41,845 nucleotides of DNA from a virus: positions 1 to 41,845 of the IMG/VR virus record IMGVR_UViG_3300005529_000505; one strand, 5' to 3'. Position 1 is the stretch's first letter; the number at the start of each line of letters is the position of its first letter. The position numbers and the translations under genes were made by a program. This document shows positions 1-7,016 of the stretch, piece after piece. A model generated the notes under the pieces. That model saw only the letters and a program-made list of their open reading frames with translations, made no database searches and had not been told where the DNA came from.

Positions 1-379
1 GGTGGTCGATGATTAGGCCGGGCCGCTCGCAGAGGGGGTATGTGGCTTTGTGCTGCTCGGCCATCTGGGCGATCCGCTCCCGCTCGGCCGCCACCGTCAC
101 CGCGATCCGGCAGCCCGTGCAGGTGACCCGGTCCGTGTTCCCAGTCCAGCGGGATCCGTCGCACATGTCTGAGCCGCAGGCGGGTGGGTGATGGGCATGG
201 GCGGTGGTGGGGCGCCTGGCGGCTGTGAGCACAGCAAGCGCGAGCGTCCTGCGCCAGCTGACCGGGTACCGCCGGATGGCACGGTCGGCCAGTTCGTGCT
301 CGGCATCCGCGATGGCCTGCGCGCCTGCGTCGACCATCGCGGGCGTGACCGTTTCGGCCGGCAGGGTGGTGTCAGGCAT
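1..379 (-). CDS. Cys-containing hypothetical protein, C-terminus outside window
   Basis: Reading leftward from an ATG at 379, the frame stays open to the window edge (about 126 residues seen). It begins MPDTTLPAETV and contains a Cys-rich segment (CGSDMC, then CTGC about 20 residues later) that could bind zinc. An alpha-helical stretch follows (VTVAAERERIAQMAEQHKA). Its start overlaps the end of the next upstream gene by 8 bases, so it belongs to the same operon. Family not recognised; small proteins of this kind are frequent in actinobacterial phages and plasmids. Confidence 0.75.
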   Translation of the reverse strand, partial: MPDTTLPAETVTPAMVDAGAQAIADAEHELADRAIRRYPVSWRRTLALAVLTAARRPTTAHAHHPPACGSDMCDGSRWTGNTDRVTCTGCRIAVTVAAERERIAQMAEQHKATYPLCERPGLIIDH

Positions 380-824
380 CGGAATCACTCTCTGGGTCGT
401 AGGGCACGCTCATGGCTGCGGTGACCTGCCGGGCTGCGTTCAGCGCCTCGTACATTGCGCCCGCTGCCTGCTTGGCGTCGTCGAGGTGCGCCTCGGCGGC
501 CATCGCCGCGGTCCCTGGCCGCCCCTGGTACGTGCCGTAGGTGACCGCGATGCGCCCGGCAGTGTGCTGCCCAGCCAGCCAGATGGCGATCTGCTCGTAC
601 AGTTGCGGCAGCCGCTGCGCCATGGTGGCCAGCTCCACCAGCACCCGGTCGACGTCGGGGGGTTCTTTCAGCGCCGAGGCGGCCTTGTAGGCGAGGGTGG
701 CGTGGTTGAGGTAGCGGATTCCTTCCGCGACCTGTGCCGCCGCCGAGCGGACAGTTTCGGGGGTGAAGGCTGGCCAGGGCTCGCTGTTGCTACCGGTCGC
801 AGAGATCTCGGGCAGGTCAGGCAT
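372..824 (-). CDS. Hypothetical helical protein
   Basis: A 150-residue, mostly helical protein with no signal peptide or membrane segment. Recognisable stretches are RYLNHATLAYKAASAL and an Ala-rich helical C-terminus. It overlaps both neighbours by 8 bases, so translation is probably coupled. I do not recognise the family. A structural or regulatory role in the element is possible, but nothing in the sequence shows one. Confidence 0.8.
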   Translation of the reverse strand: MPDLPEISATGSNSEPWPAFTPETVRSAAAQVAEGIRYLNHATLAYKAASALKEPPDVDRVLVELATMAQRLPQLYEQIAIWLAGQHTAGRIAVTYGTYQGRPGTAAMAAEAHLDDAKQAAGAMYEALNAARQVTAAMSVPYDPESDSDA

Positions 825-1380
825 TCGGTGCCTCCACGGGGGTTACGGACAGATCGCGGGCCTTCGTGCTGCACGCCCGGCCCCGGAACGGGATGGTCAC
901 GGCGTCCCAGGCGTTCGGCGGGTACACCTTGACCCAGCGGACATCGACCGGCTCACACACCGCCGGCGGCCAGTTCCCCACCTCGGCCAGGCCGAGCCGG
1001 GCCACCACTGAACCACCAGGGGCCAGGGTGACGGTGCGGGCCGGCCAGCCCGCGGACCTGGTTGCCGCCCGGCCGACCTGGTGGCCGCCCGGGCGGGACA
1101 CGAACGACACACCCGGGTAGCCGGCCAGCGTGCAGGACGCGCTCGAGGTGTTTGCCAGCCGCAGCCGGTAGTAGACCGTCCCGGCCGCCGCGCCCGAACG
1201 GGTAGCCGAGACGGCGAGCTGGCCGGTCCGGCACCTGGGAAGGGTGGAGGCGTGGGCGCTGGCGGTCCAGATCGCGAAGCAGGCAAGCAGGGCCATCGCC
1301 AGGGTGACAGCGGCGAGCGTGGCGATTCCCCTCGCGCGGCCCATGGGCGGCGCGTCCGGCACATCTTGGGGTGGAAGCAT
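817..1380 (-). CDS. DUF4232 domain protein, secreted or membrane-anchored
   Basis: 187 residues. A basic start followed by a hydrophobic segment (about residues 17-44) ending near ASAHA looks like a signal peptide or anchor. The rest fits DUF4232: an N-terminal CRTGQL, a YYRLRLANTSS strand, CTLAGYPGVSFV, a TLAPGGSVVARL segment and a late C-EP pair. DUF4232 proteins are exported beta-sandwich proteins of unknown function common in Actinobacteria. An exported protein is unusual inside this run of small cytoplasmic genes. Stop and start overlap the neighbours by 1 to 8 bases. Confidence 0.9.
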   Translation of the reverse strand: MLPPQDVPDAPPMGRARGIATLAAVTLAMALLACFAIWTASAHASTLPRCRTGQLAVSATRSGAAAGTVYYRLRLANTSSASCTLAGYPGVSFVSRPGGHQVGRAATRSAGWPARTVTLAPGGSVVARLGLAEVGNWPPAVCEPVDVRWVKVYPPNAWDAVTIPFRGRACSTKARDLSVTPVEAPNA

Positions 1381-1784
1381 CAGAATGGCGGTCCTTCCGG
1401 GGCGGGCTCGGGCTCGAAAGCATCTGGGTGGTAGTGGCCGTGCTTGTCGGCGTACCAGAGTTCGGACATGCGGCGTCCGCGCTTGCAGCCGCAGTGGGCC
1501 TCGGTGTTGTTCTCGTGGAACCGGCCCGTGTCCTTGCAGCGGTCGCAGTCGGGGGCACGCCGCCAGACGCCGACACCGAGGGCGCTGTCCGGCTCGCGGC
1601 TGATGGGCCAGACCTCCACGGGAACACCTTCGTCCAGAGACTGGGCGAGGCTGAGGCGCAGGTCGAACGCGCAGGCCGTGGCGGGCTTGAACCGGCCGTC
1701 CGGCCAGTAGAGGCGGGCCACGGCGGGCACCGGGTGCACGTGCCCCGCCTCATTGCTGCAATCAACCGGCTTGATGGTGGGCAT
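1380..1784 (-). CDS. Hypothetical protein with a zinc-ribbon-like CxxC pair
   Basis: 134 residues. The centre contains CDRCKDTGRF and, 14 residues after that first pair, HCGC, the spacing of a small zinc ribbon. The C-terminus is acidic and proline-rich. The ATG start lies 3 bases after the upstream gene's stop, and the stop abuts the next gene's start. The family is not recognised; a nucleic-acid- or protein-binding zinc fold is likely. Confidence 0.8.
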   Translation of the reverse strand: MPTIKPVDCSNEAGHVHPVPAVARLYWPDGRFKPATACAFDLRLSLAQSLDEGVPVEVWPISREPDSALGVGVWRRAPDCDRCKDTGRFHENNTEAHCGCKRGRRMSELWYADKHGHYHPDAFEPEPAPEGPPF

Positions 1785-1787
1785 CGC

Positions 1788-2144
1788 TTAGTCCTCCCCC
1801 GCCTGCGCGGCGGCCATCTCGTCGTAGCTTGCGAACAGCGGCGGCCAGCCCGGTTTGGGCTCCAGGTCCGCGGGTTCCAGCCGGCTCGTCAGCACGGCCA
1901 TCCGGATGCCAAGGTGGTCGATTCCGCAGACGGCCAGCCAGCCCGCGCAGGCAACCTCTTTGCCTTCCTGCGTCATGTGGCAGGCGAACATGGGTGCGCC
2001 GAGCGGGGCCTCGTGGCCGGGGCTCCCCGCGGTCGCGCGCAGCGCGCTGTACCGGCAGGCCGGGAACTTCCCCGGTGGGGTGTCGCTGCGGAACGGGCAC
2101 TCCCCGCAGGGCCGGTTGCGGCGCGGGAGGGGTTCTGTGCTCAT
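1788..2144 (-). CDS. DUF6283 family protein
   Basis: 118 residues opening with RPCGECPFRSDTPPGKFPA, followed by FACHMT and ACAGWLAV. This order of a CxxCPxR box, a CH motif and a CAGW motif matches the DUF6283 family of actinobacteria and their phages, whose function is unknown. The conserved Cys/His residues suggest a metal site. The start overlaps the upstream stop by 4 bases. Confidence 0.8.
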   Translation of the reverse strand: MSTEPLPRRNRPCGECPFRSDTPPGKFPACRYSALRATAGSPGHEAPLGAPMFACHMTQEGKEVACAGWLAVCGIDHLGIRMAVLTSRLEPADLEPKPGWPPLFASYDEMAAAQAGED

Positions 2145-2347
2145 GCGTCGGCGCTGCCCGGCTCGAAGTCCCCCGGTTCCGGGAGCCGCCCAAGCGTCCG
2201 TTCAGCAACCGCCAGGGCGGTGCAGAGGTAGCGGACAAGAGCCTCGGCGGGTGTCGCGGCCCAGTCCTGCCAGACCGGCGGGTGGAGACCGGGCGGGAGC
2301 GACGGCTGCGGCCGCGTCCCGGGCCGGGGCGGAATCGTGGTGGTCAC
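2141..2347 (-). CDS. Small hypothetical protein (68 aa)
   Basis: A proline-rich first third leads into one predicted helix (PAEALVRYLCTALAVAERTL) and an acidic tail. It is linked to both neighbours by 4-base overlaps and has strong GC bias at third codon positions. No family recognised. Confidence 0.75.
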   Translation of the reverse strand: MTTTIPPRPGTRPQPSLPPGLHPPVWQDWAATPAEALVRYLCTALAVAERTLGRLPEPGDFEPGSADA

Positions 2348-2637
2348 GTGGTCGCGCTCCTTTCATGCTCGGCCAGGACCGCCTCAACAGCCGCCCTGGC
2401 CGGGGCCTCGATCGCCTGGAACGCCTCGGACGCGCGTTGCCCGGCGTTGAGCCACGCAGCGATCTCATCGGCGGGGATCTTGTCGCGGGCCATGCGCGCC
2501 AGCCGCGTCTCCTTGGCCATCCGCGCCTGAGCTGGGTCCCAGATCGCGGCGTGCGCCTGGTTGGCCCGCGCCAGTTCGCCGCAGTAGACGGCCTGGGCGG
2601 CGGCCACCTCCGGCGGCCACACCCGCAGAGCGGTCAC
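2344..2637 (-). CDS. Small helical hypothetical protein (97 aa)
   Basis: Almost entirely helical and charged, with no Cys or membrane segment (segments VAAAQAVYCGELARANQAHA and EAPARAAVEAVLAEHERS). Four-base overlaps join it to both neighbours. Function unknown. Confidence 0.75.
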   Translation of the reverse strand: MTALRVWPPEVAAAQAVYCGELARANQAHAAIWDPAQARMAKETRLARMARDKIPADEIAAWLNAGQRASEAFQAIEAPARAAVEAVLAEHERSATT

Positions 2638-2822
2638 CGGCCGTCACCTTCCCCGGCCTCGAACGCCTCGATCGCGGCCCTCACCGCTTCACGCCAGTCC
2701 CGGTCCCGCTGGTGCCTGCCGTAGGTGGTGACGACCTTGCGGGTGCGGCGGCGGCCGGTCGGGTGGCCTTTCCAGGCCCGGCGGCGCTCGCGGCGGGTCA
2801 CCCGCACACCGATCGGCTGCAT
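2634..2822 (-). CDS. Small basic hypothetical protein (62 aa)
   Basis: The N-terminal two thirds are strongly basic (RRERRRAWKGHPTGRRRTRK), followed by a short acidic helix. This composition suggests nucleic-acid binding. It is coupled to the next gene by a 4-base overlap. No family recognised. Confidence 0.75.
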   Translation of the reverse strand: MQPIGVRVTRRERRRAWKGHPTGRRRTRKVVTTYGRHQRDRDWREAVRAAIEAFEAGEGDGR

Positions 2823-2824
2823 CG

Positions 2825-3331
2825 TTACCCCTCCGTGCCCAGCGCGGCCACGATGGCGTCAGCGATCCGCTCCTGGTCGCCTGGGAACAGGTGCCCGGTG
2901 CCGGGATCCACGTCGCCGATGTGGACCGAGCCGGCCGCGGCGGCGATGCGGTCACGCTGGGATGGACCCGGGACGCCCTCCACGTACCGGCGGACAGCGG
3001 TCCACTCGTCAGCACGCGGGCAGTGCCACGAACCGCCGTGGAGGATCCGCACCCGGCCCGGAGCCCAGTCAGCGGGGCCGGCGACGTCCTCGACCAGGTC
3101 CAGGCGGCCGAGGTAGATCGCCAGGTCGCCGGGCTTGACGTCCGGCCACTGGACGATCATGTCCCTCACCCCGGAGGGCGGGCAGACCGGCGCGTGAAGC
3201 TTGCCGTCCGGGCACCACAGGTCGCCGCACTCGTCGGCGTAGGCGTTGGTGCTCTCCTGGTGCTTGGTGATCGTGGCACCGCAGCGGCAAACCTTGGGCT
3301 TGGGTGCGGCTTCGGGAGTGGTGGTGGTCAT
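2825..3331 (-). CDS. Hypothetical protein with Cys clusters
   Basis: 168 residues. The N-terminus carries CRCG, then ECGDLWCPDGKLHAPVC, possibly one structural zinc site. The middle reads PDVKPGDLAIYLGRLDLVEDV, a pattern seen in small beta-barrel or SH3-like proteins. Only short gaps separate it from its neighbours. Function not recognised. Confidence 0.8.
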   Translation of the reverse strand: MTTTTPEAAPKPKVCRCGATITKHQESTNAYADECGDLWCPDGKLHAPVCPPSGVRDMIVQWPDVKPGDLAIYLGRLDLVEDVAGPADWAPGRVRILHGGSWHCPRADEWTAVRRYVEGVPGPSQRDRIAAAAGSVHIGDVDPGTGHLFPGDQERIADAIVAALGTEG

Positions 3332-3334
3332 GGG

Positions 3335-3748
3335 TCAGTCCCCCTGTGCCGTTATCAGGTGCTCTGGAATCCAGTCGTGCCCGGTGCCGTCCTGGCAGGC
3401 CCGGCAAGGGTCGCCGCAAACGGCCCGGGAGGCGCCGCACGCCGTGCAGGTCTCCCAGTCCCACTCGCTGCCACCCCGCATCACCCGCGAGCCGTCCGGG
3501 TGGTCACACTCGATGACCTTCCAGCAACCCGGGCAGTACGTGCATGAGGTGTACGGGTCGTAAGCAACCCAGCCCTCCGGGGCGCACTTCTGCGGGTGGT
3601 CCACGGTGAAGCGGACCCGGTCCATGCCGTGCGAGCGGCCAACGACGTTGGCCGCGCAGTACAGCGGGGCAGTGCCTGCGGCGGTCGCCTCGCAGCCGCC
3701 GCAGGAGAAGGTCAGGGTGATGGGCACTGGCTCTCCCGTGGTTGTCAT
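3335..3748 (-). CDS. Multi-Cys (zinc-binding) hypothetical protein, first gene of the left operon
   Basis: 137 residues from the ATG at 3748, chosen because a promoter lies directly upstream; the frame stays open further upstream but crosses that divergent control region. Several CxxC units are visible (SCGGCE, YCPGCW, TCTACG, CGDPCRAC), so two or more zinc sites are likely. No Shine-Dalgarno sequence precedes the ATG, which agrees with an almost leaderless transcript. Function unknown. Confidence 0.8.
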   Translation of the reverse strand: MTTTGEPVPITLTFSCGGCEATAAGTAPLYCAANVVGRSHGMDRVRFTVDHPQKCAPEGWVAYDPYTSCTYCPGCWKVIECDHPDGSRVMRGGSEWDWETCTACGASRAVCGDPCRACQDGTGHDWIPEHLITAQGD

Positions 3749-3790
3749 GTGGTTGACCACATTAGCCCGTGGTACCGTAATGCGCAACCA
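3738..3790. promoter_or_regulatory. Divergent promoter region with repeated GTGGTTG motifs
   Basis: On the minus strand, TTGCGC (3787-3782) and TAATGT (3764-3759) are 17 bases apart, a good -35/-10 pair whose start would fall about 4 bases before the ATG at 3748. GTGGTTG occurs at 3738 and 3750 and in reverse near 3784-3790, with a related GTGGTACC at 3770. GTGGTTGACCAC (3750-3761) is an interrupted palindrome. These could be operator half-sites. TTGACC at 3753 may serve the plus-strand gene. Confidence 0.5.
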
Positions 3791-3805
3791 CAACGCGGAG
3801 GCGAG

Positions 3806-4135
3806 ATGGCAGACAGCGACCGGCACCGGAACAAGCTCGTCGTCGGCATCAGGGGGGCCGACGAACAGCTTCGGGACGCCGCCCGCACCGCCGCCAAAGC
3901 CGCCGGGTACGCCGGCCTCTCCGACGCCACACTCGCGCACTGGCGCTGGCTCGCACGGCAGCCCGGCGCAGCCGACCCCCGCCGCCCCGACCCCACAGCC
4001 GAGGTCGCTGCGAACCTGCTGCACGAACTCGGCCAGGCCGTCGACGCCCTGGCCGAGCAAGACCCAGCGGGGGCACGGCGGATCATGAGCAACGTGTCCA
4101 GCTTCGAAACGGACTGGTGGGGCACCCACGGGTGA
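3806..4135 (+). CDS. Hypothetical protein, isolated plus-strand gene
   Basis: 109 residues starting at an ATG with GGAGGCGAG just upstream. The sequence is hydrophilic and helical (DEQLRDAARTAAKAAGYAG, then LAHWRWLARQPG). Being transcribed away from the left operon and sharing its control region makes a regulator plausible, but I see no clear helix-turn-helix. It is convergent with the gene ending at 4161. Confidence 0.75.
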   Translation: MADSDRHRNKLVVGIRGADEQLRDAARTAAKAAGYAGLSDATLAHWRWLARQPGAADPRRPDPTAEVAANLLHELGQAVDALAEQDPAGARRIMSNVSSFETDWWGTHG

Positions 4136-4160
4136 CCGGGCACCCCGCTGACCGACCCCA

Positions 4161-4385
4161 TCACCACAACCCCACCTCTTCGGGCCGGCCCGCTCCGTCG
4201 CACCCCGGGCAAAGCCGGTCCCCTTCCCGCCGCTCCACCGGAAGCCAGTTCTCCGCGCGGAGCATCGGCAGCCCGCACACAGTTGCCCCGTCCGCCGGGT
4301 CCGGGCCGGTCTCCACAGCCGGGATGGATGGGTCGGGCCGGTGCAGGACAGTGAGCACCTTGGAAGCGGGAGCGACAAAACTCAC
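4161..4385 (-). CDS. Small hypothetical protein with a C-terminal CxxC
   Basis: 74 residues from a GTG at 4385 that overlaps the upstream stop as GTGA. The frame is also open upstream to about 4565, but another well-formed small gene occupies that stretch, so the short version is preferred. It contains TVCGLPMLRAENWLPVE and ends with LCPGCDGAGRP, a half zinc ribbon. Function unknown. Confidence 0.6.
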   Translation of the reverse strand: MSFVAPASKVLTVLHRPDPSIPAVETGPDPADGATVCGLPMLRAENWLPVERREGDRLCPGCDGAGRPEEVGLW

Positions 4386-4537
4386 GGCTGGCCACCGTTC
4401 CCGCAGTAGCCGCACCGCGGCGAGCAGACGTGCCCCCACCCGCGCCCGCACGTCCAGCAGTACCGGAACCACCTGCACCCCGGGCCGGGGACTGTGACCC
4501 GGTGGCCGAGACGCTGGTGGAACCAGGCACGGATCAC
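4382..4537 (-). CDS. Micro-protein with a six-Cys cluster (51 aa)
   Basis: A GTG at 4537 overlaps the upstream stop (GTGA), and its own stop overlaps the next GTG in the same way. The product is rich in Trp and Cys: CRWFRYCWTCGRGWGHVC followed by CGYC, enough for one or two zinc sites. The competing frame here has no ribosome site or conserved look. The double overlap is the main reason to call this gene. Confidence 0.65.
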   Translation of the reverse strand: MIRAWFHQRLGHRVTVPGPGCRWFRYCWTCGRGWGHVCSPRCGYCGNGGQP

Positions 4538-4866
4538 GGGGCGGCTCCAGGGACGAACTCGTCAAGGAACGAGCCGTAGGCGGCCAGGTCTGAGGCGACC
4601 CGGCCGAGCACCCCGAGGCGTTCCGCCAGCAGCCCGATGCACTTCGGGCACCAGGTCAGGCCCTCCGGCGGCTGGTCGGGCAGCGGGTCGATGATGACCG
4701 GTTCCGAGTGCTGCACCGTCCAGGCGTGCTGGCCGCATTCCGTCTGCTCGCCCGCCTCCCACCCAGCAGGGCCGTTCTCACGGATGATGTGGACCCGGCG
4801 AACTTGGCCGGCGCGCTTGCTGCCGGTGTAGTAGCCGCGGTACACGCCGCGTGCGGGCCTCACCAT
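4534..4866 (-). CDS. Hypothetical protein
   Basis: 110 residues from the ATG at 4866. The frame extends upstream to 4974, but that part is covered by another short coding frame. Visible segments are GVYRGYYTGSKRAGQVRRVHI, TECGQHAW and LTWCPKCIGLLAERLG, so one zinc-type CxxC with a further Cys is present. It overlaps the upstream gene by 7 bases and the downstream one by 4. Function unknown. Confidence 0.7.
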   Translation of the reverse strand: MVRPARGVYRGYYTGSKRAGQVRRVHIIRENGPAGWEAGEQTECGQHAWTVQHSEPVIIDPLPDQPPEGLTWCPKCIGLLAERLGVLGRVASDLAAYGSFLDEFVPGAAP

Positions 4867-4991
4867 CGCCTCCGGGACTTCGGCAGGTCGTCGTCCAGCG
4901 GGCACCTGTCCCAGTCGAAGCTCCGCCACCTCCGCCACTTCGCAACCAGGCGGCGGAGCAGGGACGGGGGCCACAGGCCGGGGGTGATCAC
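4860..4991 (-). CDS. Micro-protein, Trp/Arg-rich (43 aa)
   Basis: Starts at a GTG (4991) overlapping the preceding stop by 4 bases and ends overlapping the next ATG by 7. It contains WPPSLLRRLVAKWRRWRSFDW, a likely amphipathic basic helix, and has GC-rich third positions. Short Trp/Arg-rich proteins like this are common in actinophage early operons. No function can be assigned. Confidence 0.55.
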   Translation of the reverse strand: MITPGLWPPSLLRRLVAKWRRWRSFDWDRCPLDDDLPKSRRRW

Positions 4992-5413
4992 GGCGTCCTC
5001 CCCGCGGCGGACGAGAGCCGGTTCCAGGCGTGCAGCAGCCCGGGATGCCAGCCGCTAGGCGGCGTGGTGCCAGCGACCGCCCCGAGAATCAGGAGGAGGT
5101 CCGCCCGGCCGACCTCTGCGAGGCCTTCTGCGGCTCTGCGTGGCGCGGACCCGCCCGCTGACACCCGGGGCGCCCCGTTAGGCGCCACAGCGGGCGCGTG
5201 GGAGCGTCCAGCCATACTCGGCGGCTGGACCTCCACCACGGAAAACGACGCCGGGAGGCAGAACCGGGTGCCGTCCGCGCCCTCGATCACCACCGAAGGG
5301 TCCGGGGCGTAGGCGATGATCCGGCCCGCCCAGCAGGAGCGGTTGCCGGGGTTGGTGACGCTCACCCAGGCACCGCGGGCGATCAGCTGCTTGAGAGCTT
5401 CGGGGCCGGTCAC
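4988..5413 (-). CDS. Hypothetical protein with a beta-rich N-terminal domain
   Basis: 141 residues. The first 65 alternate beta-like strands (AWVSVTNPGNRSCWAGRIIAY, SVVIEGADGTRFCLP), suggesting a small SH3-like barrel. A Gly/Ala/Pro linker follows, then a hydrophobic helix (ADLLLILGAVAG). Four-base overlaps at both ends. Not recognised. Confidence 0.75.
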   Translation of the reverse strand: MTGPEALKQLIARGAWVSVTNPGNRSCWAGRIIAYAPDPSVVIEGADGTRFCLPASFSVVEVQPPSMAGRSHAPAVAPNGAPRVSAGGSAPRRAAEGLAEVGRADLLLILGAVAGTTPPSGWHPGLLHAWNRLSSAAGRTP

Positions 5414-5616
5414 GGCCGGACCTCGCTTCCCAGCACGCGGCGCAGGACCGCCTCCGCCTGGACGTCCTCCAGCAGGCGGCCCTCGAACCGGCTGCCCGGC
5501 CCGGAGCCCTCAAGTTCGTAGTTGCGCTCGATGCGCTGAAGCATGTCCGCCACCTCCAGGGCCAGCGGGTCGGTGGGGCGGGGCTTGTTCGGGGAAGCGA
5601 CGGCGGTTTCCTTCAC
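5410..5616 (-). CDS. Small hypothetical protein (68 aa)
   Basis: Starts at a GTG (5616) preceded by GAGAGGACGAG. The predicted helix LALEVADMLQRIERNYELEG is followed by a second (LLEDVQAEAVLRRVLG). It is first in its sub-operon after the hairpin at 5655-5695. No known family. Confidence 0.7.
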   Translation of the reverse strand: MKETAVASPNKPRPTDPLALEVADMLQRIERNYELEGSGPGSRFEGRLLEDVQAEAVLRRVLGSEVRP

Positions 5617-5654
5617 GTCGTCTCGTCCTCTCGTCGTTGCTGATTCGGTGGGGT

Positions 5655-5695
5655 GCCACGGGGCGGCGTCAGGGGGATGGCCGCCGCCCCGTGGC
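5655..5695 (-). terminator. 14-bp hairpin between minus-strand genes
   Basis: Perfect inverted repeat GCCACGGGGCGGCG (5655-5668) and its complement (5682-5695) around a 13-base loop. It lies in the 94-base gap between the genes ending at 5711 and starting at 5616. No T-run follows on the minus strand, so it may be an attenuator or RNA-processing site rather than a full terminator. Confidence 0.5.
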
Positions 5696-5710
5696 GGCCA
5701 GGGTGGGGTG

Positions 5711-6061
5711 CTAGTCCAGCGCCGGATCGGTGGAGTGCAGCGTGGCCCGGGGTGTGGCGAGCGACACCGGCGGCCCTGCGGGGGCTGAGTCGTAGGCACT
5801 GCGGAACGGGCCGTCCTCCCACACCCGGAACCCCCCGGTGTGCTTGACGATCCAGTCGCCCTCGTAGGCGTGCTCGGCGCCGGCGAGCCCGTCGACAGTG
5901 ATCCGGCCGTCGAACTCGCCCGAGTCGCCGAGCGCTTGCAGCCCGTGATCGCCACCGCACCAGGCGGCTACCGCGTCCCAGTCGAGGTCTTCGGTGAGGT
6001 GGACCGCCTCGATCACACCCTTTGGGCGCCAGTGGGTCACGAACCTGGGAGTCTCGGTCAT
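5711..6061 (-). CDS. Phage-type hypothetical protein
   Basis: 116 residues. It contains GVIEAVHLTED near the start and EGDWIVKHTGGFRVWEDGPF later. The order VIEAV ... GDWIVK ... G-F is like a widespread family of small phage proteins of unknown role, whose usual form ends in a YPCKPDIFE-like box; that box is altered here. ATGA overlap with the downstream nuclease gene. Confidence 0.7.
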   Translation of the reverse strand: MTETPRFVTHWRPKGVIEAVHLTEDLDWDAVAAWCGGDHGLQALGDSGEFDGRITVDGLAGAEHAYEGDWIVKHTGGFRVWEDGPFRSAYDSAPAGPPVSLATPRATLHSTDPALD

Positions 6062-6480
6062 TGCTCTCCTCCGTGGTGTTGCACGGCAGCCGGACGGTCC
6101 GGCGTGCCGCAGGTCTTAGGTCCATGCGCCAGAGCAGCCAGTTCGCGGGCCACCCGGCCGGACAGCAAATCGGACGGCCGCCACACCCCGGCATCAAGGC
6201 CAGCGGCGGTGAGGATGCCCAGCCACGCCCGCTGCGCCGGGGTCGGGTCTTTCCCCTCCCGTTTGAGCTCGCGGAAAATGACGCGCCCCGACCGGCCACC
6301 ACCGATGACCAGGTCCGGCCAGCCCTGGTCGCTGCCACGCGAGTCGCGGGTGTGGTACCAGGTCAGGCCCAGCTGCTTGCACATCCCCGGTTCGCGGCGG
6401 GTGCCCGAAGTGATTTTCGACTGGAGTTCGGCTTCGCTCATCGCCGCTGCGATCCGGTCCCGGCCACTGAGGGCGGTCAC
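6058..6480 (-). CDS. VRR-NUC domain nuclease
   Basis: 140 residues from a GTG (6480) overlapping the preceding stop. It shows the VRR-NUC pattern of the PD-(D/E)xK superfamily: SEAELQSKI (helix with the first Glu), GSDQGWPDLVIGG (catalytic Asp after a Pro), RVIFRELKREG (ExK motif), then TPAQRAWLGILTAAGLDAGVW. Such stand-alone enzymes are structure-specific or Holliday-junction-type nucleases in phages and mobile elements. An internal ATG (6441) is an alternative start, but the GTGA overlap favours the longer form. Confidence 0.88.
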   Translation of the reverse strand: MTALSGRDRIAAAMSEAELQSKITSGTRREPGMCKQLGLTWYHTRDSRGSDQGWPDLVIGGGRSGRVIFRELKREGKDPTPAQRAWLGILTAAGLDAGVWRPSDLLSGRVARELAALAHGPKTCGTPDRPAAVQHHGGEQ

Positions 6481-7016
6481 GAGGCCACCTCTGCCGGGTC
6501 GTCGTCGAACAGGGTGGGCTGGCCGCCGGGCACCAACTCCGGCGCGGGCATGTCCGCGGGCAGCAGCTGGAAGACGTGCAGGCCGCTCTTGGTGAATCCC
6601 ACCTGCCGGAATCCGGCCTTGCGGTAGCACCAGCCCACGCCCTGGTCGCGGTACCGGCCGGGCTTGGCCCGGATCTTCCGGGCGTCAACCATCGTCACCA
6701 TTCCCTGCGGGGGGGGGTCGGGCCATTTGGCGAGGGTGTGCGCGACGGCGTGGCGGATCATGTCGGATGCCAGGCCGGGGCCGGTTTTGACGAACAGGGT
6801 GTTCATCCACGCGCCCGCCCAGTTGTGGAGCACGTAGTCGGCGAACGGCCAGAGGGAGGACCAGCCTGCGGTGCCGTCCTCGCTCCGGAGCACTAGGACG
6901 CGGCCGGGCGGGGTGAACTGGGCAGCTCCGATGGTCTTGCGGGAGTAGTGGCCGTCAGCGAGCCGTGCAACTACGGGGTCCGCGCGCCAGGAGAGACGCC
7001 ACGGGGTGCCCGTCAT
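6477..7016 (-). CDS. Mom-like (GNAT-fold) DNA-modification protein, putative
   Basis: 179 residues. The pattern VARLADGHYSRKTIGAAQFTPP, then WAGAWMNTLFV, GMVTMVDARKIR and WCYRKAGFRQVGFTKSGLHV resembles the acyltransferase-like family containing phage Mu Mom, which converts adenine to a carbamoylmethyl form. The HYSR box and the AGF segment are the key resemblances. This assignment is from memory of the family, not a search. The tail ends GQPTLFDDDPAEVAS, containing QPTLF, a beta-clamp-binding-type pentapeptide. The Dam-like methylase gene lies directly upstream with a 4-base overlap. Confidence 0.65.
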   Translation of the reverse strand: MTGTPWRLSWRADPVVARLADGHYSRKTIGAAQFTPPGRVLVLRSEDGTAGWSSLWPFADYVLHNWAGAWMNTLFVKTGPGLASDMIRHAVAHTLAKWPDPPPQGMVTMVDARKIRAKPGRYRDQGVGWCYRKAGFRQVGFTKSGLHVFQLLPADMPAPELVPGGQPTLFDDDPAEVAS

